A stretch of DNA of 64,000 bases from Stenotrophomonas sp. BIGb0135 (GTDB taxonomy: Bacteria > Pseudomonadota > Gammaproteobacteria > Xanthomonadales > Xanthomonadaceae): positions 310,001 through 374,000 of the forward strand of contig NZ_JANUDX010000002.1 of NCBI RefSeq assembly GCF_024810105.1, read 5' to 3'. Positions within the stretch are counted from its first letter, which is position 1. Each line of letters starts with the position of its first letter. Under the pieces are notes generated by a model that did no database searches, was not told the DNA's origin, and saw nothing but the letters and a program-made list of their open reading frames with translations. Below, one piece after another: positions 1-9,800 of the stretch. A program made the position numbers and the translations under genes.

Positions 1-124
1 AGGGACCATCGGCATCCACATGCTCGGCGGGTTGCGGCACCTCGCGGGCGGCGACGGAGGTGCACAGCAGCAGGGCGGACGGAAACAGCGCGCACGACAG
101 GCGCAATGAACGGCGGAGCGACAT
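1..124 (-). CDS. secreted protein of unknown function, N-terminal fragment
   Basis: The gene runs off the left edge, so only the first 41 codons are present. It reads from an ATG at 124 and starts with MSLRRSLRLSCALF, followed by a hydrophobic run ending in SVAA. This is a typical Sec signal peptide with a likely cleavage after the AA pair; the mature part begins REVPQPAEHVDADGP. No catalytic or binding motif lies in the visible part, so no function is proposed. It is divergent from the metal exporter gene at 376. Confidence 0.6.
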   Translation of the reverse strand, partial: MSLRRSLRLSCALFPSALLLCTSVAAREVPQPAEHVDADGP

Positions 125-288
125 CGATGGAGTCCTTGGACAGCGGAGAACGGTGCAGGCCAACGCCCACGCGGTGATCCTACGCCGCCCATGCCGTGCC
201 CGGGATGCGCCGTTGGTACTGCCGGATGTGCCGCAACAGGCGGCTCGCGCCCGAGACCGTCATGGCCACGCACGGGTGTCATGTCATG

Positions 289-321
289 TCATTACAAAAT
301 GAACGCCGGCTCAAGTGTAAT
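289..321 (+). promoter_or_regulatory. candidate promoter and operator of the metal exporter gene
   Basis: An AT-rich stretch in otherwise GC-rich DNA precedes the CDF gene. TTACAA at 292-297 and TGTAAT at 316-321 are separated by 18 bp and fit a -35/-10 pair. A perfect inverted repeat TCATT-ACAA-AATGA (289-302) overlaps the -35, the usual place for a repressor or a metal-responsive activator. Which regulator binds is not visible. Confidence 0.35.
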
Positions 322-375
322 AGTCTCCGCGCGCGCCGCTGCTTACCCTGCGCGCATTGCCCTGGAGACACTGTT

Positions 376-1401
376 ATGGGTCACGACCACGATCACCTGC
401 CCAGCGAAATCCGCCACGAGAAGCCCCTGTGGTGGGCCCTCGGCCTGACCACCACGTTCCTGGTGGTGGAGGTGGTCGGTGCGTTCTGGACCAACAGCCT
501 GGCGTTGCTGTCCGATGCGGCGCACATGGCTACCGACACCCTGGCGCTGATGATCGCGCTGGTAGCGGTGCGGCTGAGCCGACGCCCGCCCGATGCCAAG
601 CGCACCTACGGTTACGCGCGGCTGGAAGCGCTCGGCGCGATGATCAATGGCGCCATGCTGTTCGTGGTGGCGGCCTACATCCTGTGGGAGGCGATCGCCC
701 GCTTCCGCCAACCGCAGGAGATCGCATCCACTGGCATGCTGGTGATCGCCGCGATCGGCCTGGGCATCAACCTGATCTCGATGCGCCTGCTGCGCGCCGG
801 CAGCGGTGAGAGCCTCAACGTGAAGGGTGCCTATCTGGAAGTGTGGGCCGACATGCTCGGCTCGGTCGCGGTGATCATCGGCGCGCTGCTGATCCGCTGG
901 ACCGGCTGGAAGCCGATCGACCCGATCCTGGCCGTGCTGATCGGCCTGTGGGTGCTGCCGCGCACCTGGGTGCTGATGCGCGAGGCGATCAACGTGCTGC
1001 TGGAAGGCGTGCCCAAGGGCATGGACGTGCATGCCGTGCGCCAGACCCTGTGCGCACAGCCGGGCGTGGTGGATGTGCATGACCTGCACGTCTGGGCGCT
1101 AGCGTCCAGCACGCCCGCACTGACCGCGCACGTGGTGATGGCCGACGGCATCGACGCCGATGCGCTGCGGCGCGTGCTGGGCACGGCGCTGCATGAGGCG
1201 TTCGATATCGACCACGTGACCCTGCAGATCGAGGCGGACCACTGCGGCGACAGCTGCAGCGTGGGCACCGCGCGCGCGCATGCGGATCACGACCACGACC
1301 ACGACCACGCTCACGACCACGCCGGGCATGCGCCTGCGCCGGCCGACACCCGCCGCGGCCCCCAGGATGCCCAGGGCCACCACGGCCACCCGCATCCCTG
1401 A
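376..1401 (+). CDS. CDF family divalent metal cation efflux protein
   Basis: A 341-residue cation diffusion facilitator, expected to export Zn2+ (possibly Cd2+ or Co2+) from the cytoplasm by proton exchange. It has six hydrophobic segments from about residue 17 to 190. The metal-site motifs are visible as SLALLSDAAHMATD in segment 2 and YLEVWADMLGS in segment 5. A cytoplasmic C-terminal domain (VVDVHDLHVWAL) follows. Both ends are histidine-rich: MGHDHDH at the start and repeated DHDHDHAHDH near the C terminus. The ATG at 376 is chosen because GGAGA lies about eight bases upstream and it gives the family-typical short His-rich N terminus. The family is sure; the exact metal is not. Confidence 0.93.
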   Translation: MGHDHDHLPSEIRHEKPLWWALGLTTTFLVVEVVGAFWTNSLALLSDAAHMATDTLALMIALVAVRLSRRPPDAKRTYGYARLEALGAMINGAMLFVVAAYILWEAIARFRQPQEIASTGMLVIAAIGLGINLISMRLLRAGSGESLNVKGAYLEVWADMLGSVAVIIGALLIRWTGWKPIDPILAVLIGLWVLPRTWVLMREAINVLLEGVPKGMDVHAVRQTLCAQPGVVDVHDLHVWALASSTPALTAHVVMADGIDADALRRVLGTALHEAFDIDHVTLQIEADHCGDSCSVGTARAHADHDHDHDHAHDHAGHAPAPADTRRGPQDAQGHHGHPHP

Positions 1402-1447
1402 ACCCGGCTCCCGGTGGCGCGCGTGCAGGGCAGGGCAGGCTTGCCGC

Positions 1448-1453
1448 TACAAT
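1448..1453 (+). promoter_or_regulatory. candidate -10 element of gpmA
   Basis: TACAAT lies 35 bases before the gpmA start codon and matches the TANNNT -10 form seen before many genes in this window. No convincing -35 hexamer is visible at the standard spacing. Confidence 0.4.
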
Positions 1454-1488
1454 GCGGGTCTGCCTTGCCATCTGTCGGAGATACTGCA

Positions 1489-2238
1489 GTGACCCGGAAA
1501 CTCGTACTGTTGCGCCACGGCCAGAGCCAGTGGAACCTGGACAACCGCTTCACCGGTTGGGTGGACGTGGAACTGACCGAACAGGGCCGCCGCGAGGCCG
1601 CCGCCGCCGGCCGCCTGATGCGCGAAGAAGGGCTGCAGTTCGATGTGGCACATACCTCGGTGCTCAAGCGCGCCATCCACACCCTGCAGGGTGCATTGGC
1701 CGAGCTGGACCAGGACTGGCTGCCGGTGAGCAAGAGCTGGCGCTTGAACGAGCGCCACTACGGCGGCCTGCAGGGCCTGGACAAGGCCGAGACCGCCGCC
1801 AAGCACGGCGAGGACCAGGTCAAGATCTGGCGCCGTTCCTACGACATCCCGCCGCCGGCGATGGACATCGAAGACCCGGGCCACCCGATCCACGACCGCC
1901 GCTACGCCGGCCTGGACCGCAATGCGCTGCCGGGCACCGAGTCGCTGGCCACCACGCTGGACCGCGTGCTGCCGTACTGGTTCGACGCGATCGCCCCGCA
2001 GCTGAAGGACGGCAAGACGGTGCTGGTGACCGCGCACGGCAATTCGCTGCGCGCGCTGTACAAGTACCTCAACAACGTCTCGCAGGACGCCATCCTGGAG
2101 CTCAACATCCCGACCGGCATTCCGTTGCTGTTCGAATTGAACGATGACCTGAGCGTGCAGTCGTTCCGTTACCTCGGCGACCCGGAAGCCGCCCGCAAGG
2201 CCGCCGAGGCCGTGGCGAACCAGGGCAAGGCCAAGTAA
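1489..2238 (+). CDS. gpmA: 2,3-bisphosphoglycerate-dependent phosphoglycerate mutase
   Basis: A 249-residue glycolytic enzyme that interconverts 3- and 2-phosphoglycerate through a phosphohistidine. The catalytic [10 protein letters not shown] motif is at residues 7-16 with the phospho-acceptor His at 10. The second conserved block is [16 protein letters not shown], and the late catalytic His is in [10 protein letters not shown]. Length is normal for bacterial dPGM. The start is a GTG at 1489 preceded by GGAG eight bases upstream; an upstream extension of the frame lacks family similarity. It stands alone, followed by a SMAG repeat array. Confidence 0.96.
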   Translation: MTRKLVLLRHGQSQWNLDNRFTGWVDVELTEQGRREAAAAGRLMREEGLQFDVAHTSVLKRAIHTLQGALAELDQDWLPVSKSWRLNERHYGGLQGLDKAETAAKHGEDQVKIWRRSYDIPPPAMDIEDPGHPIHDRRYAGLDRNALPGTESLATTLDRVLPYWFDAIAPQLKDGKTVLVTAHGNSLRALYKYLNNVSQDAILELNIPTGIPLLFELNDDLSVQSFRYLGDPEAARKAAEAVANQGKAK

Positions 2239-2251
2239 TCCGAACGCCCGC

Positions 2252-2643
2252 GTAGAGCCACCCCATGGGTGGCTGTCGCAATGCCGGATACCGCAGCCAC
2301 GCATGGCGTGGCTCTACCGTCAGGCCGGATACCGCGCAGCCACGTATGGCGTGGGCCCACGAGGGTGCGCCACGTAGAGCCACCCCATGGGTGGCTGCCC
2401 GCAATGCCGGATACCGCAGCCACGCATGGCGTGGCTCTACCGTTAGGTCGGATACCGCGCAGGCCCGCATGGCGTGGCGCCACGAGGGTGCACCACGTAG
2501 AGCCACCCCATGGGTGGCTGCCCGCAATGCCGGATACCGCAGCCACGCATGGCGTGGCTCTACCGTTAGGCCGGATACCGCGCAGCCACGCATGGCGTGG
2601 CTCTACCGTTAGGCCGGGCACCGTCAGGCACGCATGGCGTGGC
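2252..2643 (+). repeat. tandem array of SMAG/REP-like palindromes
   Basis: About ten short palindromes fill the gap between gpmA and the M13 peptidase gene. GTAG-initiated copies (GTAGAGCCACC, then GGGTGGCTGC) start at 2252, 2374 and 2497. Oppositely oriented copies (GCAGCCACG...CGTGGCTCTAC) lie at 2293-2317, 2416-2440, 2539-2563 and 2582-2606. Variant copies are at 2336-2360, 2459-2483 and 2625-2643. The GTAG starts are 122 and 123 bp apart, so three nearly identical units of about 122 bp are tandemly repeated. Each palindrome can form a stem centred on an ATGG/ATGGC core. This matches the SMAG family (GTAG terminus) of Stenotrophomonas. Translated frames across it are spurious. Confidence 0.85.
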
Positions 2644-2741
2644 GGGGTGACCTTTGGCCGGTCCCCCGCCGCCGCGCGCGCGCTACGCTGCCCGATTGCC
2701 CGTGATCCGGGCGATGCATCCATCTGTAGCCGGAGAGTCGA

Positions 2742-4838
2742 ATGAAGTTTTCCAAGCTGGTCCCGCTGGGCCTGACCGTCGCCATCGCCGCCTCGCTGGC
2801 GTCCTGCGGCAAGACCGATCCCGCGCCCGCCGCGACCGCCGACACGGCCAAGCCGGCCTTCGACATGTCGCAGATCAAGACCCCGCCGATCTCGCTCAAC
2901 AGCGCCGACCTGGATCCGTCGATCGCCGCATGCACGGACCTCAACGGTTTCGTCAACAGCAAGTGGCTCACCGCCAACCCGGTGCCCAACGACCAGACCA
3001 CCTGGGGCAGCTTCGAGATCCTGCGCGAGCGCTCGCTCGAAGTGCAGCACGCGCTGGTGCAGCAGGCCGCCGCCAGCCAGGCCAAGGCCGGCTCGGTGGA
3101 AGCCAAGATCGGCGACATCTGGAAGACCGGTTCGGACGAAGCCAAAATCGAAGCTGCCGGCATCACCCCGCTGCAGCCGCAGCTGGACACGATCGCCGCC
3201 CTCAACGACACCGCCGCCATCACCCGGTACCTGCGCGACAGCCAGGCGCAGGGCCAGGGCGTGTTGTTCTCGCTGTTCGCCAATGCCGATTACAAGGACT
3301 CGGCCAATGTCATCGCCTATGTCGGCCAGGGCGGCCTGGGCCTGCCGGAGAAGGGCTATTACGTCGACGATGCGCAGGCCAAGATCCGCAATGCGTACGT
3401 CGCTTACATCGCCCAGGTGCTGACCCTGTCCGGCGTCGACGCCGCGCAGGCCAAGACCCAGGCCAAGGCGGTGATGGACTTCGAAACGCGGCTGGCCAAG
3501 GCCTCGATGTCGCGCATCGAGATGCGTGACCCGGCCAAGCGCTACAACCCGGTGAGCGCCGTTGAAGCCGACACGCTCACCCCGAACTTCAGCTGGACCG
3601 CGCTGTTCGACACCCTCAAGGTGCCGGCCGCGCAGAAGTTCTCGCTGGCCCAGCCGGCGTTCTTCACCGAAGTGGACAAGATGCTCGCCGATGTACCGGC
3701 CAGCACCTGGCAGGCCTACCTGCGCTTCCACACCATCGATGACGCCGCGCCATACCTGAGCAGCGCGTTCGAGAAGGCCAACTTCGACTTCTACAGCACC
3801 ACCCTGCGTGGCCAGAAGGAAATGCAGCCGCGCTGGAAGCGCGTGCTGGAGTCGGTCAATGGCGCGATCGGCGAAGGCCTGGGCCAGATGTACGTCAACG
3901 CGGTGTTCCCGGCCGAGTCCAAGGTGCAGATGCAGCACCTGGTGGAGAACCTCTCGGCGGCGCTGAAGGCACGCCTGGAGAAGCTCGAATGGATGGGCGA
4001 GGACACGCGCAAGAAGGCGCTGGAGAAGTGGGCCAGCTTCACCCCGAAGATCGGCTACCCGGACAAGTGGCGCGACTGGTCGGGCTTTGAAACCAACGCC
4101 GACAGCTACCTGGGCAACATGCAGGCCGCGCGCGCGTTCAACTACCGCTACATGTTGAACAAGATCGGCAAGCCGGTGGACAAGACCGAGTGGGGCATGA
4201 CCCCGCAGACCGTCAACGCCTACTACAACGCCACCAAGAACGAGATCGTGTTCCCGGCGGCGATCCTGCAGGCGCCGTTCTTCGACGCCAAGGCCGATCC
4301 GGCGCTGAACTACGGCGGCATCGGCGCGGTGATCGGCCATGAAATGATGCACGGCTACGATGACTCGGGCAGCCAGTTCGCGGCCAACGGCAACTTCGAC
4401 AACTGGTGGACCGACAGCGACCGCAAGGCCTTCACCGGCCGCACCGACCAGCTGGTGGCGCAGTTCGACGGCTACGAGTCGCTGCCGGGCGTGAACGTGA
4501 AGGGCAAGCTGACCCTGGGCGAGAATATCGGCGACCTGGGGGGCCTGACCGTGGCGTACGACGCGCTGCAGATGGCGCTGAAGGAAGACCCGAAGGCCAA
4601 CGTGGCCGTCGATGGCCACAGCCAGGACCAGCGCTTCTTCATGAACTGGGCCACCGTGTGGCGCCGCAACTTCAACGAAGGCGAGCTGCGCGTGCGCCTG
4701 AACACCGACCCGCACGCCCCGGCCAACTTCCGTGCCAACGGCGCGCCGTCGAACATGCCGGCGTATGCCAAGGCATTCGAGTGCAAGGCCGGCGATGCGA
4801 TGGTGCGTGCCGACGACAAGCGTGTCGTGATCTGGTGA
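2742..4838 (+). CDS. M13 family zinc metallopeptidase (PepO/neprilysin-like), lipoprotein
   Basis: A 698-residue endopeptidase of the neprilysin family, probably cleaving oligopeptides in the periplasm. The signal peptide MKFSKLVPLGLTVAIAASLASC ends in a lipobox with Cys at 22, so the protein is likely membrane anchored. The zinc-binding motif HEMMH occupies residues 533-537, followed by GYDDSGSQFAANG. The third ligand region ENIGDLGG starts at E594. The protein ends in VVIW, resembling the C-terminal tryptophan of the family. GGAG lies just before the ATG. A strong terminator follows. Length and motifs are complete, so the enzyme should be active; its natural substrate is unknown. Confidence 0.95.
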   Translation: MKFSKLVPLGLTVAIAASLASCGKTDPAPAATADTAKPAFDMSQIKTPPISLNSADLDPSIAACTDLNGFVNSKWLTANPVPNDQTTWGSFEILRERSLEVQHALVQQAAASQAKAGSVEAKIGDIWKTGSDEAKIEAAGITPLQPQLDTIAALNDTAAITRYLRDSQAQGQGVLFSLFANADYKDSANVIAYVGQGGLGLPEKGYYVDDAQAKIRNAYVAYIAQVLTLSGVDAAQAKTQAKAVMDFETRLAKASMSRIEMRDPAKRYNPVSAVEADTLTPNFSWTALFDTLKVPAAQKFSLAQPAFFTEVDKMLADVPASTWQAYLRFHTIDDAAPYLSSAFEKANFDFYSTTLRGQKEMQPRWKRVLESVNGAIGEGLGQMYVNAVFPAESKVQMQHLVENLSAALKARLEKLEWMGEDTRKKALEKWASFTPKIGYPDKWRDWSGFETNADSYLGNMQAARAFNYRYMLNKIGKPVDKTEWGMTPQTVNAYYNATKNEIVFPAAILQAPFFDAKADPALNYGGIGAVIGHEMMHGYDDSGSQFAANGNFDNWWTDSDRKAFTGRTDQLVAQFDGYESLPGVNVKGKLTLGENIGDLGGLTVAYDALQMALKEDPKANVAVDGHSQDQRFFMNWATVWRRNFNEGELRVRLNTDPHAPANFRANGAPSNMPAYAKAFECKAGDAMVRADDKRVVIW

Positions 4839-4894
4839 TCGCAGCGCGTTGAGTGGAACGAAACGCCACCCAACGCCGTACTGCACGTTCAGCC

Positions 4895-4931
4895 GAACGC
4901 CGCGATCCCCATCGGGATCGCGGCGTTTTTT
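4895..4931 (+). terminator. rho-independent terminator after the M13 peptidase gene
   Basis: A GC-rich hairpin with arms ACGCCGCGATCCC and GGGATCGCGGCGT and a short ATC loop is followed by a run of six T. It lies about 60 bp after the peptidase stop codon. Confidence 0.9.
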
Positions 4932-5009
4932 GTCTGGGTCTGGCGAAATGCGGACGGGCGTGCCAGATCTACGGCCCGCCAGATCTGCAAGGAAGGAGCG
5001 TACCCGCCA

Positions 5010-5327
5010 CTATGCGCGGTTCAAATTCACCTCGAACACTTCGCCATCTTCAATGTAGAGCTGAACGGCAGCGTCCGACGCCAGACGAATGTCCAGCACC
5101 CAGACTTGCGGAGCGCCGGCCAGCGCCTCGCAGAGGTCTGCCGTGACCATCTCTGCCGGTCCACCCGTCAACGTCTCTCGAAGTTCATCCAGCGCGTTCG
5201 TTGACGCCATTCCCGATGGCACATCCATATGCAATACGTGCCAACGTTCATCGGATCGAACGTTGCACGTTAGTGCATCACTTACGTCGTTCCCCGTGAT
5301 TGGGAACCCCCATATTCTCTGTGTCAT
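5010..5327 (-). CDS. hypothetical protein, AT-richer orphan gene
   Basis: A 105-residue protein starting MTQRIWGFPITGND. The ATG at 5327 is preferred because GGAGG lies nine bases upstream; a TTG three codons earlier abuts that site with no spacing. It has no signal peptide, membrane segment or Cys/His cluster. It is acidic (DELRETL, IEDGEVFEV) and looks like a small cytoplasmic alpha/beta protein. Codon usage is visibly less GC-rich than the neighbours, suggesting recent acquisition or relaxed selection. Small acidic orphan proteins of this size include immunity proteins of polymorphic toxins, but no toxin gene is intact next to it. I do not recognise the family. Confidence 0.55.
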   Translation of the reverse strand: MTQRIWGFPITGNDVSDALTCNVRSDERWHVLHMDVPSGMASTNALDELRETLTGGPAEMVTADLCEALAGAPQVWVLDIRLASDAAVQLYIEDGEVFEVNLNRA

Positions 5328-5573
5328 TCCTTTCAACCTCCGTTGAGCGGTCGTACCGATCCACGTGAAGGCGTACGTCCTGTAGCCCTCGGTTGATGGG
5401 GAGTATGACGTAGCCGCGAAAGGGCTTCAGGGGCGGCCAACAATGGCTGGCCGCGCATCCGCGGCCATTGACGCCCTCCTGTTCGCGAGCGCGTCGATCG
5501 CCTGTTGCTATGCACGGCGACCGGGCGCAGGCCACGGGAACTCCGTCGCGTGCGTGCGGCCGGACCGTGGGCG
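5328..5573. other. non-coding or decayed interval upstream of the orphan gene
   Basis: This 246-bp gap is also less GC-rich near its left end. On the minus strand one frame ends with a protein-like tail (GYVILPINRGLQDVRLHVD) and another runs in phase into the orphan gene (EGYRTYAFTWIGTT). Neither has a convincing start or a full domain, so it may be a gene remnant. A perfect hairpin GCGGCCA...TGGCCGC lies near 5435-5457. Confidence 0.3.
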
Positions 5574-6179
5574 TCAGGCCAACGCCGGTTCGCGTCGCTG
5601 CAGGTCCTGGAAGGCGCCCAGCAGGTAGGGATCGACCAGGCCGCCGGCGGCGTCATCGAGGAGGCGCATGGCACGGGCGGGGTCCATCGCGTTGCGGTAG
5701 GGCCGGTCGCTGGTCATGGCATCCCAGGCGTCGACGATGGTCAGGATGCGTGCGCCGAGTGGAATCGCGTCGCCACGCAGGCCATCGGGATAACCGCTGC
5801 CGTCGAAGGCTTCATGATGCGCGCGGATCAGGCGGGCCACGTCGACGGCATCGCCGCGTCCGGTGGCCAGGAAGATGCGTTCGCCGTGTTCGGGGTGCTG
5901 GCGCATGATCGCCTGCGCGGCGTCGTCGTGGCCGCCGCTGCTGAGCAGCACCTCGTCGGGGATGCCGATCTTGCCGATGTCGTGGAAGCAGGCCGCCAGT
6001 CCGATGCGGGTGCACTGCGCTGGATCGAGGCCGCAGTGGCGGGCCAGCGCGGTGGCCAGCAGGCCCACGCGGTCGCAGTGGAGGCGGGTATAGGCATCGC
6101 GCAACTGCAGCGAAAGCGACAGTGCGTCAATGGAGCAGGCCAGCGCGTGGCTGGCGCCGAATGGGGAAGAATCGGTCAC
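5574..6179 (-). CDS. HD-GYP domain phosphodiesterase-like protein
   Basis: A 201-residue, single-domain HD-GYP protein. This family hydrolyses cyclic-di-GMP with a bi- or trinuclear metal centre. The HD motif is in CFHDIGKIGIPDEVLL, and the characteristic HHEAFDGSGYPDGL block (HHE and GYP) is present, followed by RILTIVDAWDAMTSDRPYR. All expected metal and signature residues are visible. There is no sensory domain or membrane segment, so it is a short cytoplasmic version. The GTG at 6179 is preferred over a TTG at 6233, which would place the start inside the upstream gene's 3' end. It lies downstream of the lipoprotein gene, separated by a GC-rich hairpin. Confidence 0.88.
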   Translation of the reverse strand: MTDSSPFGASHALACSIDALSLSLQLRDAYTRLHCDRVGLLATALARHCGLDPAQCTRIGLAACFHDIGKIGIPDEVLLSSGGHDDAAQAIMRQHPEHGERIFLATGRGDAVDVARLIRAHHEAFDGSGYPDGLRGDAIPLGARILTIVDAWDAMTSDRPYRNAMDPARAMRLLDDAAGGLVDPYLLGAFQDLQRREPALA

Positions 6180-6194
6180 GTGACGTTCTTGCAG

Positions 6195-6223
6195 CGCCCC
6201 CGGCTGCGGTGCGGCCGGGGGCG
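6195..6223 (-). terminator. GC-rich hairpin between lipoprotein and HD-GYP genes
   Basis: A perfect 10-bp inverted repeat (CGCCCCCGGC and GCCGGGGGCG) surrounds a nine-base loop. It lies after the lipoprotein stop and just before the HD-GYP start on the same strand. There is no T run, so it may be an mRNA stabiliser or weak attenuator rather than a true terminator. Confidence 0.4.
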
Positions 6224-6229
6224 GTGGGA

Positions 6230-6751
6230 TCAATGCCGTTGCAGCTGGATGCCGTGCTTCTTGGCGTAGGCGTCCTGCGCCGCGTCCAGGGCCTGCATTT
6301 CGCCATCGATGCGATTGCCCACGGCCTGCAGCTTCTCGGCCAGCGGCATGATCTGGGCCTTGTCGTAGCCGTCCGGCAGCGCGGCGATCTCCAGCAGGAT
6401 GCCGAACATTTCATCCGCGCTCTGCACGTAGGTACGCAGCTTCTGGTGCACGTCCTTGGCGTCCTCGTCCGGCGGCATCTGGTCGATCATCGCCAGGTGC
6501 TGCCGGGTCTCTGCGCGCGCGCCTTCCAGCCCGGACTTGAACGTGGCCAGGCCCTTGCCTTCGCCCAGCGCCTTCTGCAGCTGCTCGCCGCGCGGACCGA
6601 TGGTCCACTGCTGCACGGTCATGGTGGTGCCATTCCACAGCGCGACGTTTTCAGTCAGGTACTCGCTGGCGGTCATGCCGCTGCCGTTGCCACTACAGGC
6701 GCTGAGCAGGGCCAGGCCGGCGGCCAACAGCAGGGTTTGGAATCGTTTCAA
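6230..6751 (-). CDS. predicted lipoprotein, unknown function
   Basis: A 173-residue lipoprotein. The TTG at 6751 is chosen because a perfect AAGGAG lies seven bases upstream. It then begins MKRFQTLLLAAGLALLSAC, with the lipobox LSAC immediately before SGNGSG. The mature region is helical and charged, with stretches such as EDAKDVHQKLRTYVQSADEMF and IMPLAEKLQAVGNRIDGE that could form a helical bundle. No enzymatic motif is seen. It is downstream of mfd on the same strand with a gap of about 90 bp, so it may be co-transcribed. Function is unknown. Confidence 0.75.
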   Translation of the reverse strand: MKRFQTLLLAAGLALLSACSGNGSGMTASEYLTENVALWNGTTMTVQQWTIGPRGEQLQKALGEGKGLATFKSGLEGARAETRQHLAMIDQMPPDEDAKDVHQKLRTYVQSADEMFGILLEIAALPDGYDKAQIMPLAEKLQAVGNRIDGEMQALDAAQDAYAKKHGIQLQRH

Positions 6752-6840
6752 AGCAACACTCCTTGTCGCGGGCTGTAAGTGCATACGCGGCCCCGGCCCG
6801 CAGCAGCGGAGGCGCGTCGAGGGATCAATGGGGCGGCCGA

Positions 6841-9800
6841 TCAGCCCGGGGCGAGGGTCAGCAGCAGTGCCTTGGCGGCACTGAAGCGGTCTTCGGGCAA
6901 CGGCAGCGGGTGCTTGATGCGCAGCTTGTCCGGGCCGTCCATGCTGTACAGCTTGGGTTGCTTCTGGATCATCTGGATGACCGCCATCGGATCGATGGCC
7001 GGCTTGGCCTCGAACACGATGCGTCCGCCGTTCTCGCCCAGCTCCAGCTTGCGCACGCCCAGCGTGTTGGCCTGCAGCTTGAGCTCGGCGATGGCGAACA
7101 GGTGCTTGGCCGGATCCGGCAGCAGGCCGAAACGGTCGATCATTTCCACCTGCAGCTCGCGCAGTTCATCGGTGTCGCGCGCGCTGCTGATGCGCTTGTA
7201 CAGGGTCAGGCGGGTATGCACGTCGGGCAGGTAGTCGTCCGGGATCAAGGCCGGCACATGCAGTTCCACTTCGGCGCCGCGCGCTTCTTCGCCGGCATCC
7301 AGGTCGGGCAGCTTGCCCAGCCGGATGCTGCGTACCGCGCGTTCGAGCAGCTCGGTGTACAGGCTGAAGCCGACCTCGGCCATCTGCCCGCTCTGGTCTT
7401 CGCCGAGCAGTTCGCCGGCGCCGCGGATTTCCAGGTCGTGGGTGGCCAGGGTAAAGCCGGCACCCAGCTCGTCCATCGAGGCGATCGCATCCAGCCGCTT
7501 CTCCGCGTCCGGGGTCATCGCGCGCTTGTCCGGCACCACCAGGTAGGCATAGGCACGGTGGTGCGAACGACCCACGCGGCCACGCAGCTGGTGCAGCTGG
7601 GCCAGGCCGAAGCGGTCGGCGCGGTTGATGATGATGGTGTTGGCGTTGGGGATGTCGATGCCCGATTCGATGATCGTGGTGGACAGCAGCACGTTGTAGC
7701 GCTGCTTCTGGAAGTCCAGCATCACCCGCTCCAGCTCGCGCTCGGGCATCTGCCCGTGGGCGATGCCGATGCGCGCCTCGGGCACCAGCTCGGCCAGGTC
7801 GCGCTGCATGCGCCCGATGCTTTCCACGTCGTTGTGCAGGAAGTACAGCTGGCCACCACGCGCCAGTTCGCGCTGGAATGCTTCGCGCAGCAGCGCGTTG
7901 TCCCAGGCGGTGATGAAGGTCTGCACGGCCAGCCGGTTCGGCGGCGGGGTGGCGATGATCGACAGGTCGCGCAGGCCGGCCATGGCCATGTTCAACGTGC
8001 GCGGGATCGGGGTGGCGGTCAGGGTCAACAGGTGCACGTTGGCGCGCATCGCCTTCAGCGCTTCCTTCTGGCGCACGCCGAAGCGCTGTTCCTCGTCCAC
8101 CACCACCAGGCCGAGGTCCTTGAACTTCACGTCCGGCTGCAGCAGGCGATGGGTGCCGATGATCACGTCGATGGTGCCCTCGGCGACCTTCTCCAGCTCG
8201 GCCTTGATCTCCTTGGTGCTCTTGAAGCGCGACAGCACCTCCACCCGCAACGGCCAATCGGCGAAGCGGTCGCGGAAGTTGCGGTAGTGCTGTTCGGCCA
8301 GCAGCGTGGTCGGCACCAGCACGGCGACCTGCTTGCCGGCGCTGGCGGCAGCGAACGCGGCACGTACCGCCACCTCGGTCTTGCCAAAGCCGACGTCGCC
8401 GCAGACCACGCGGTCCATCGGCTGGCTGCTGGCAAGGTCGCGCAGGGTGGCATCGATCGCGGCGAGCTGGTCCGGGGTTTCCTCGAACGGGAACCCGGCC
8501 GCGAACGGTTCGTACATCGAGCGGTCCACGTGCAGTGCAAGTCCGGCACGCGCGCGGCGGCGGGCCTGGATTTCCAGCAGTTCGGCGGCCACGTCACGGA
8601 CCTTCTCGGCCGCCTTGCGCTTGGCCTTGGTCCACTGCTCGCCGCCGAGCGAGTGCAGCGGCGCGGTTTCGGCCGAGGCGCCGGAATAGCGGCTGATCAG
8701 GTGCAGCTGCGCGACCGGCACGTACAGGCGGTCGCCCTTGGCGTATTCGATCTCCAGGAATTCGCCCGGCATGCCGCCGGCATCGAGCACGATCAGCCCG
8801 CGGTAGCGGCCCACGCCGTGGTCTTCATGGACGATCGGCGCGCCTTCGGTCAGCTCGCCCAGGTCACGGATGATCGCTTCGGGCTCGCGCCCGACCCGGC
8901 GGCTGCGGCGGGTGGTGCCGGCGCGCTCGGGGAACAACTGGCGCTCGGTGAGCACCGCGATCCGCGGTGCATCCAGCGCGAAGCCGTCTTCCAACGGCGC
9001 CACGGTGATCGCAAACCGGGTGCCGGCGTCGGCCAGGAACGCCGGCAGGTCGCCCAGCACCGGCGGTTTCAGCTCGGCGGCCTGCAGCACCTCCAGCAGC
9101 GCCTCGCGGCGCCCCGGCGAATCGGCGGCGATCAGCACCCGGCCCGGGTAGTGGCCGAGGAAGGATTTCAGCGCTTCGCCGGCGGGGGCATCGCGCGCGG
9201 CCACCGGCAGCGGCGGCAACGGCTGGTCGCCCAGCGGCTGCGCGTCCTCGATGCGCGGATGGTCGGCGGCCCAGATGTCGATGCGCGGCAGTGCATTGAG
9301 CTTGGCGTTCAAGCCCTCCGGGCTGAGGTACAGCTCCGACGGTGCCAGCAGCGGACGCTCCACGTCGTGGCGGCGCTGCTCGTAACGGTTGCCGGTCTGT
9401 GCCCAGAACGCAGCGGCCGCCTCGCCCACACCGACCCCGATCAGCGGCAGCACGTTCGGCTGCAGGTAGTCGAACAGCGTGGCGGTCTGGTCGAAGAACA
9501 ACGGCAGGTAGTACTCCACGCCCGCCGGTGCCAGCCCGGCCTTGAGGTCCTGGTACAGTGCGCTGCGCCGGGTATCCACGTCGAAACGCTCGCGCAGGGT
9601 GGCCAGCACCCGCGACACGGCCAGGTCGTCCAGCGGCACTTCGCGGCCCGGCAGCATCCGCACCGCGTCGACCTTGTCGAGCGAGCGCTGGCTTTCCGGG
9701 TCGAACGCACGGATCGAATCGATGTCCTCGTCGAGCAGCTCGATCCGCAGCGGCGCCTCGGCGCCCATCGGGAACACGTCGAGCAGGCCGCCACGCACCG

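Noticed and set aside
2265..2745. Repetitive peptides (DTAATHGVAL-like) encoded in the SMAG array
   Set aside because: They arise from translation of palindromic repeats, have no ribosome site and run into the peptidase start.
2169..4886. A 905-codon minus-strand frame across the M13 peptidase and the SMAG array
   Set aside because: It is antisense to a complete peptidase and partly reads through the repeats; no domain is visible.
4960..4996. Direct repeat GCCAGATCT near 4962 and 4979
   Set aside because: Two short copies close together without symmetry to a gene or promoter; too little to call a site.
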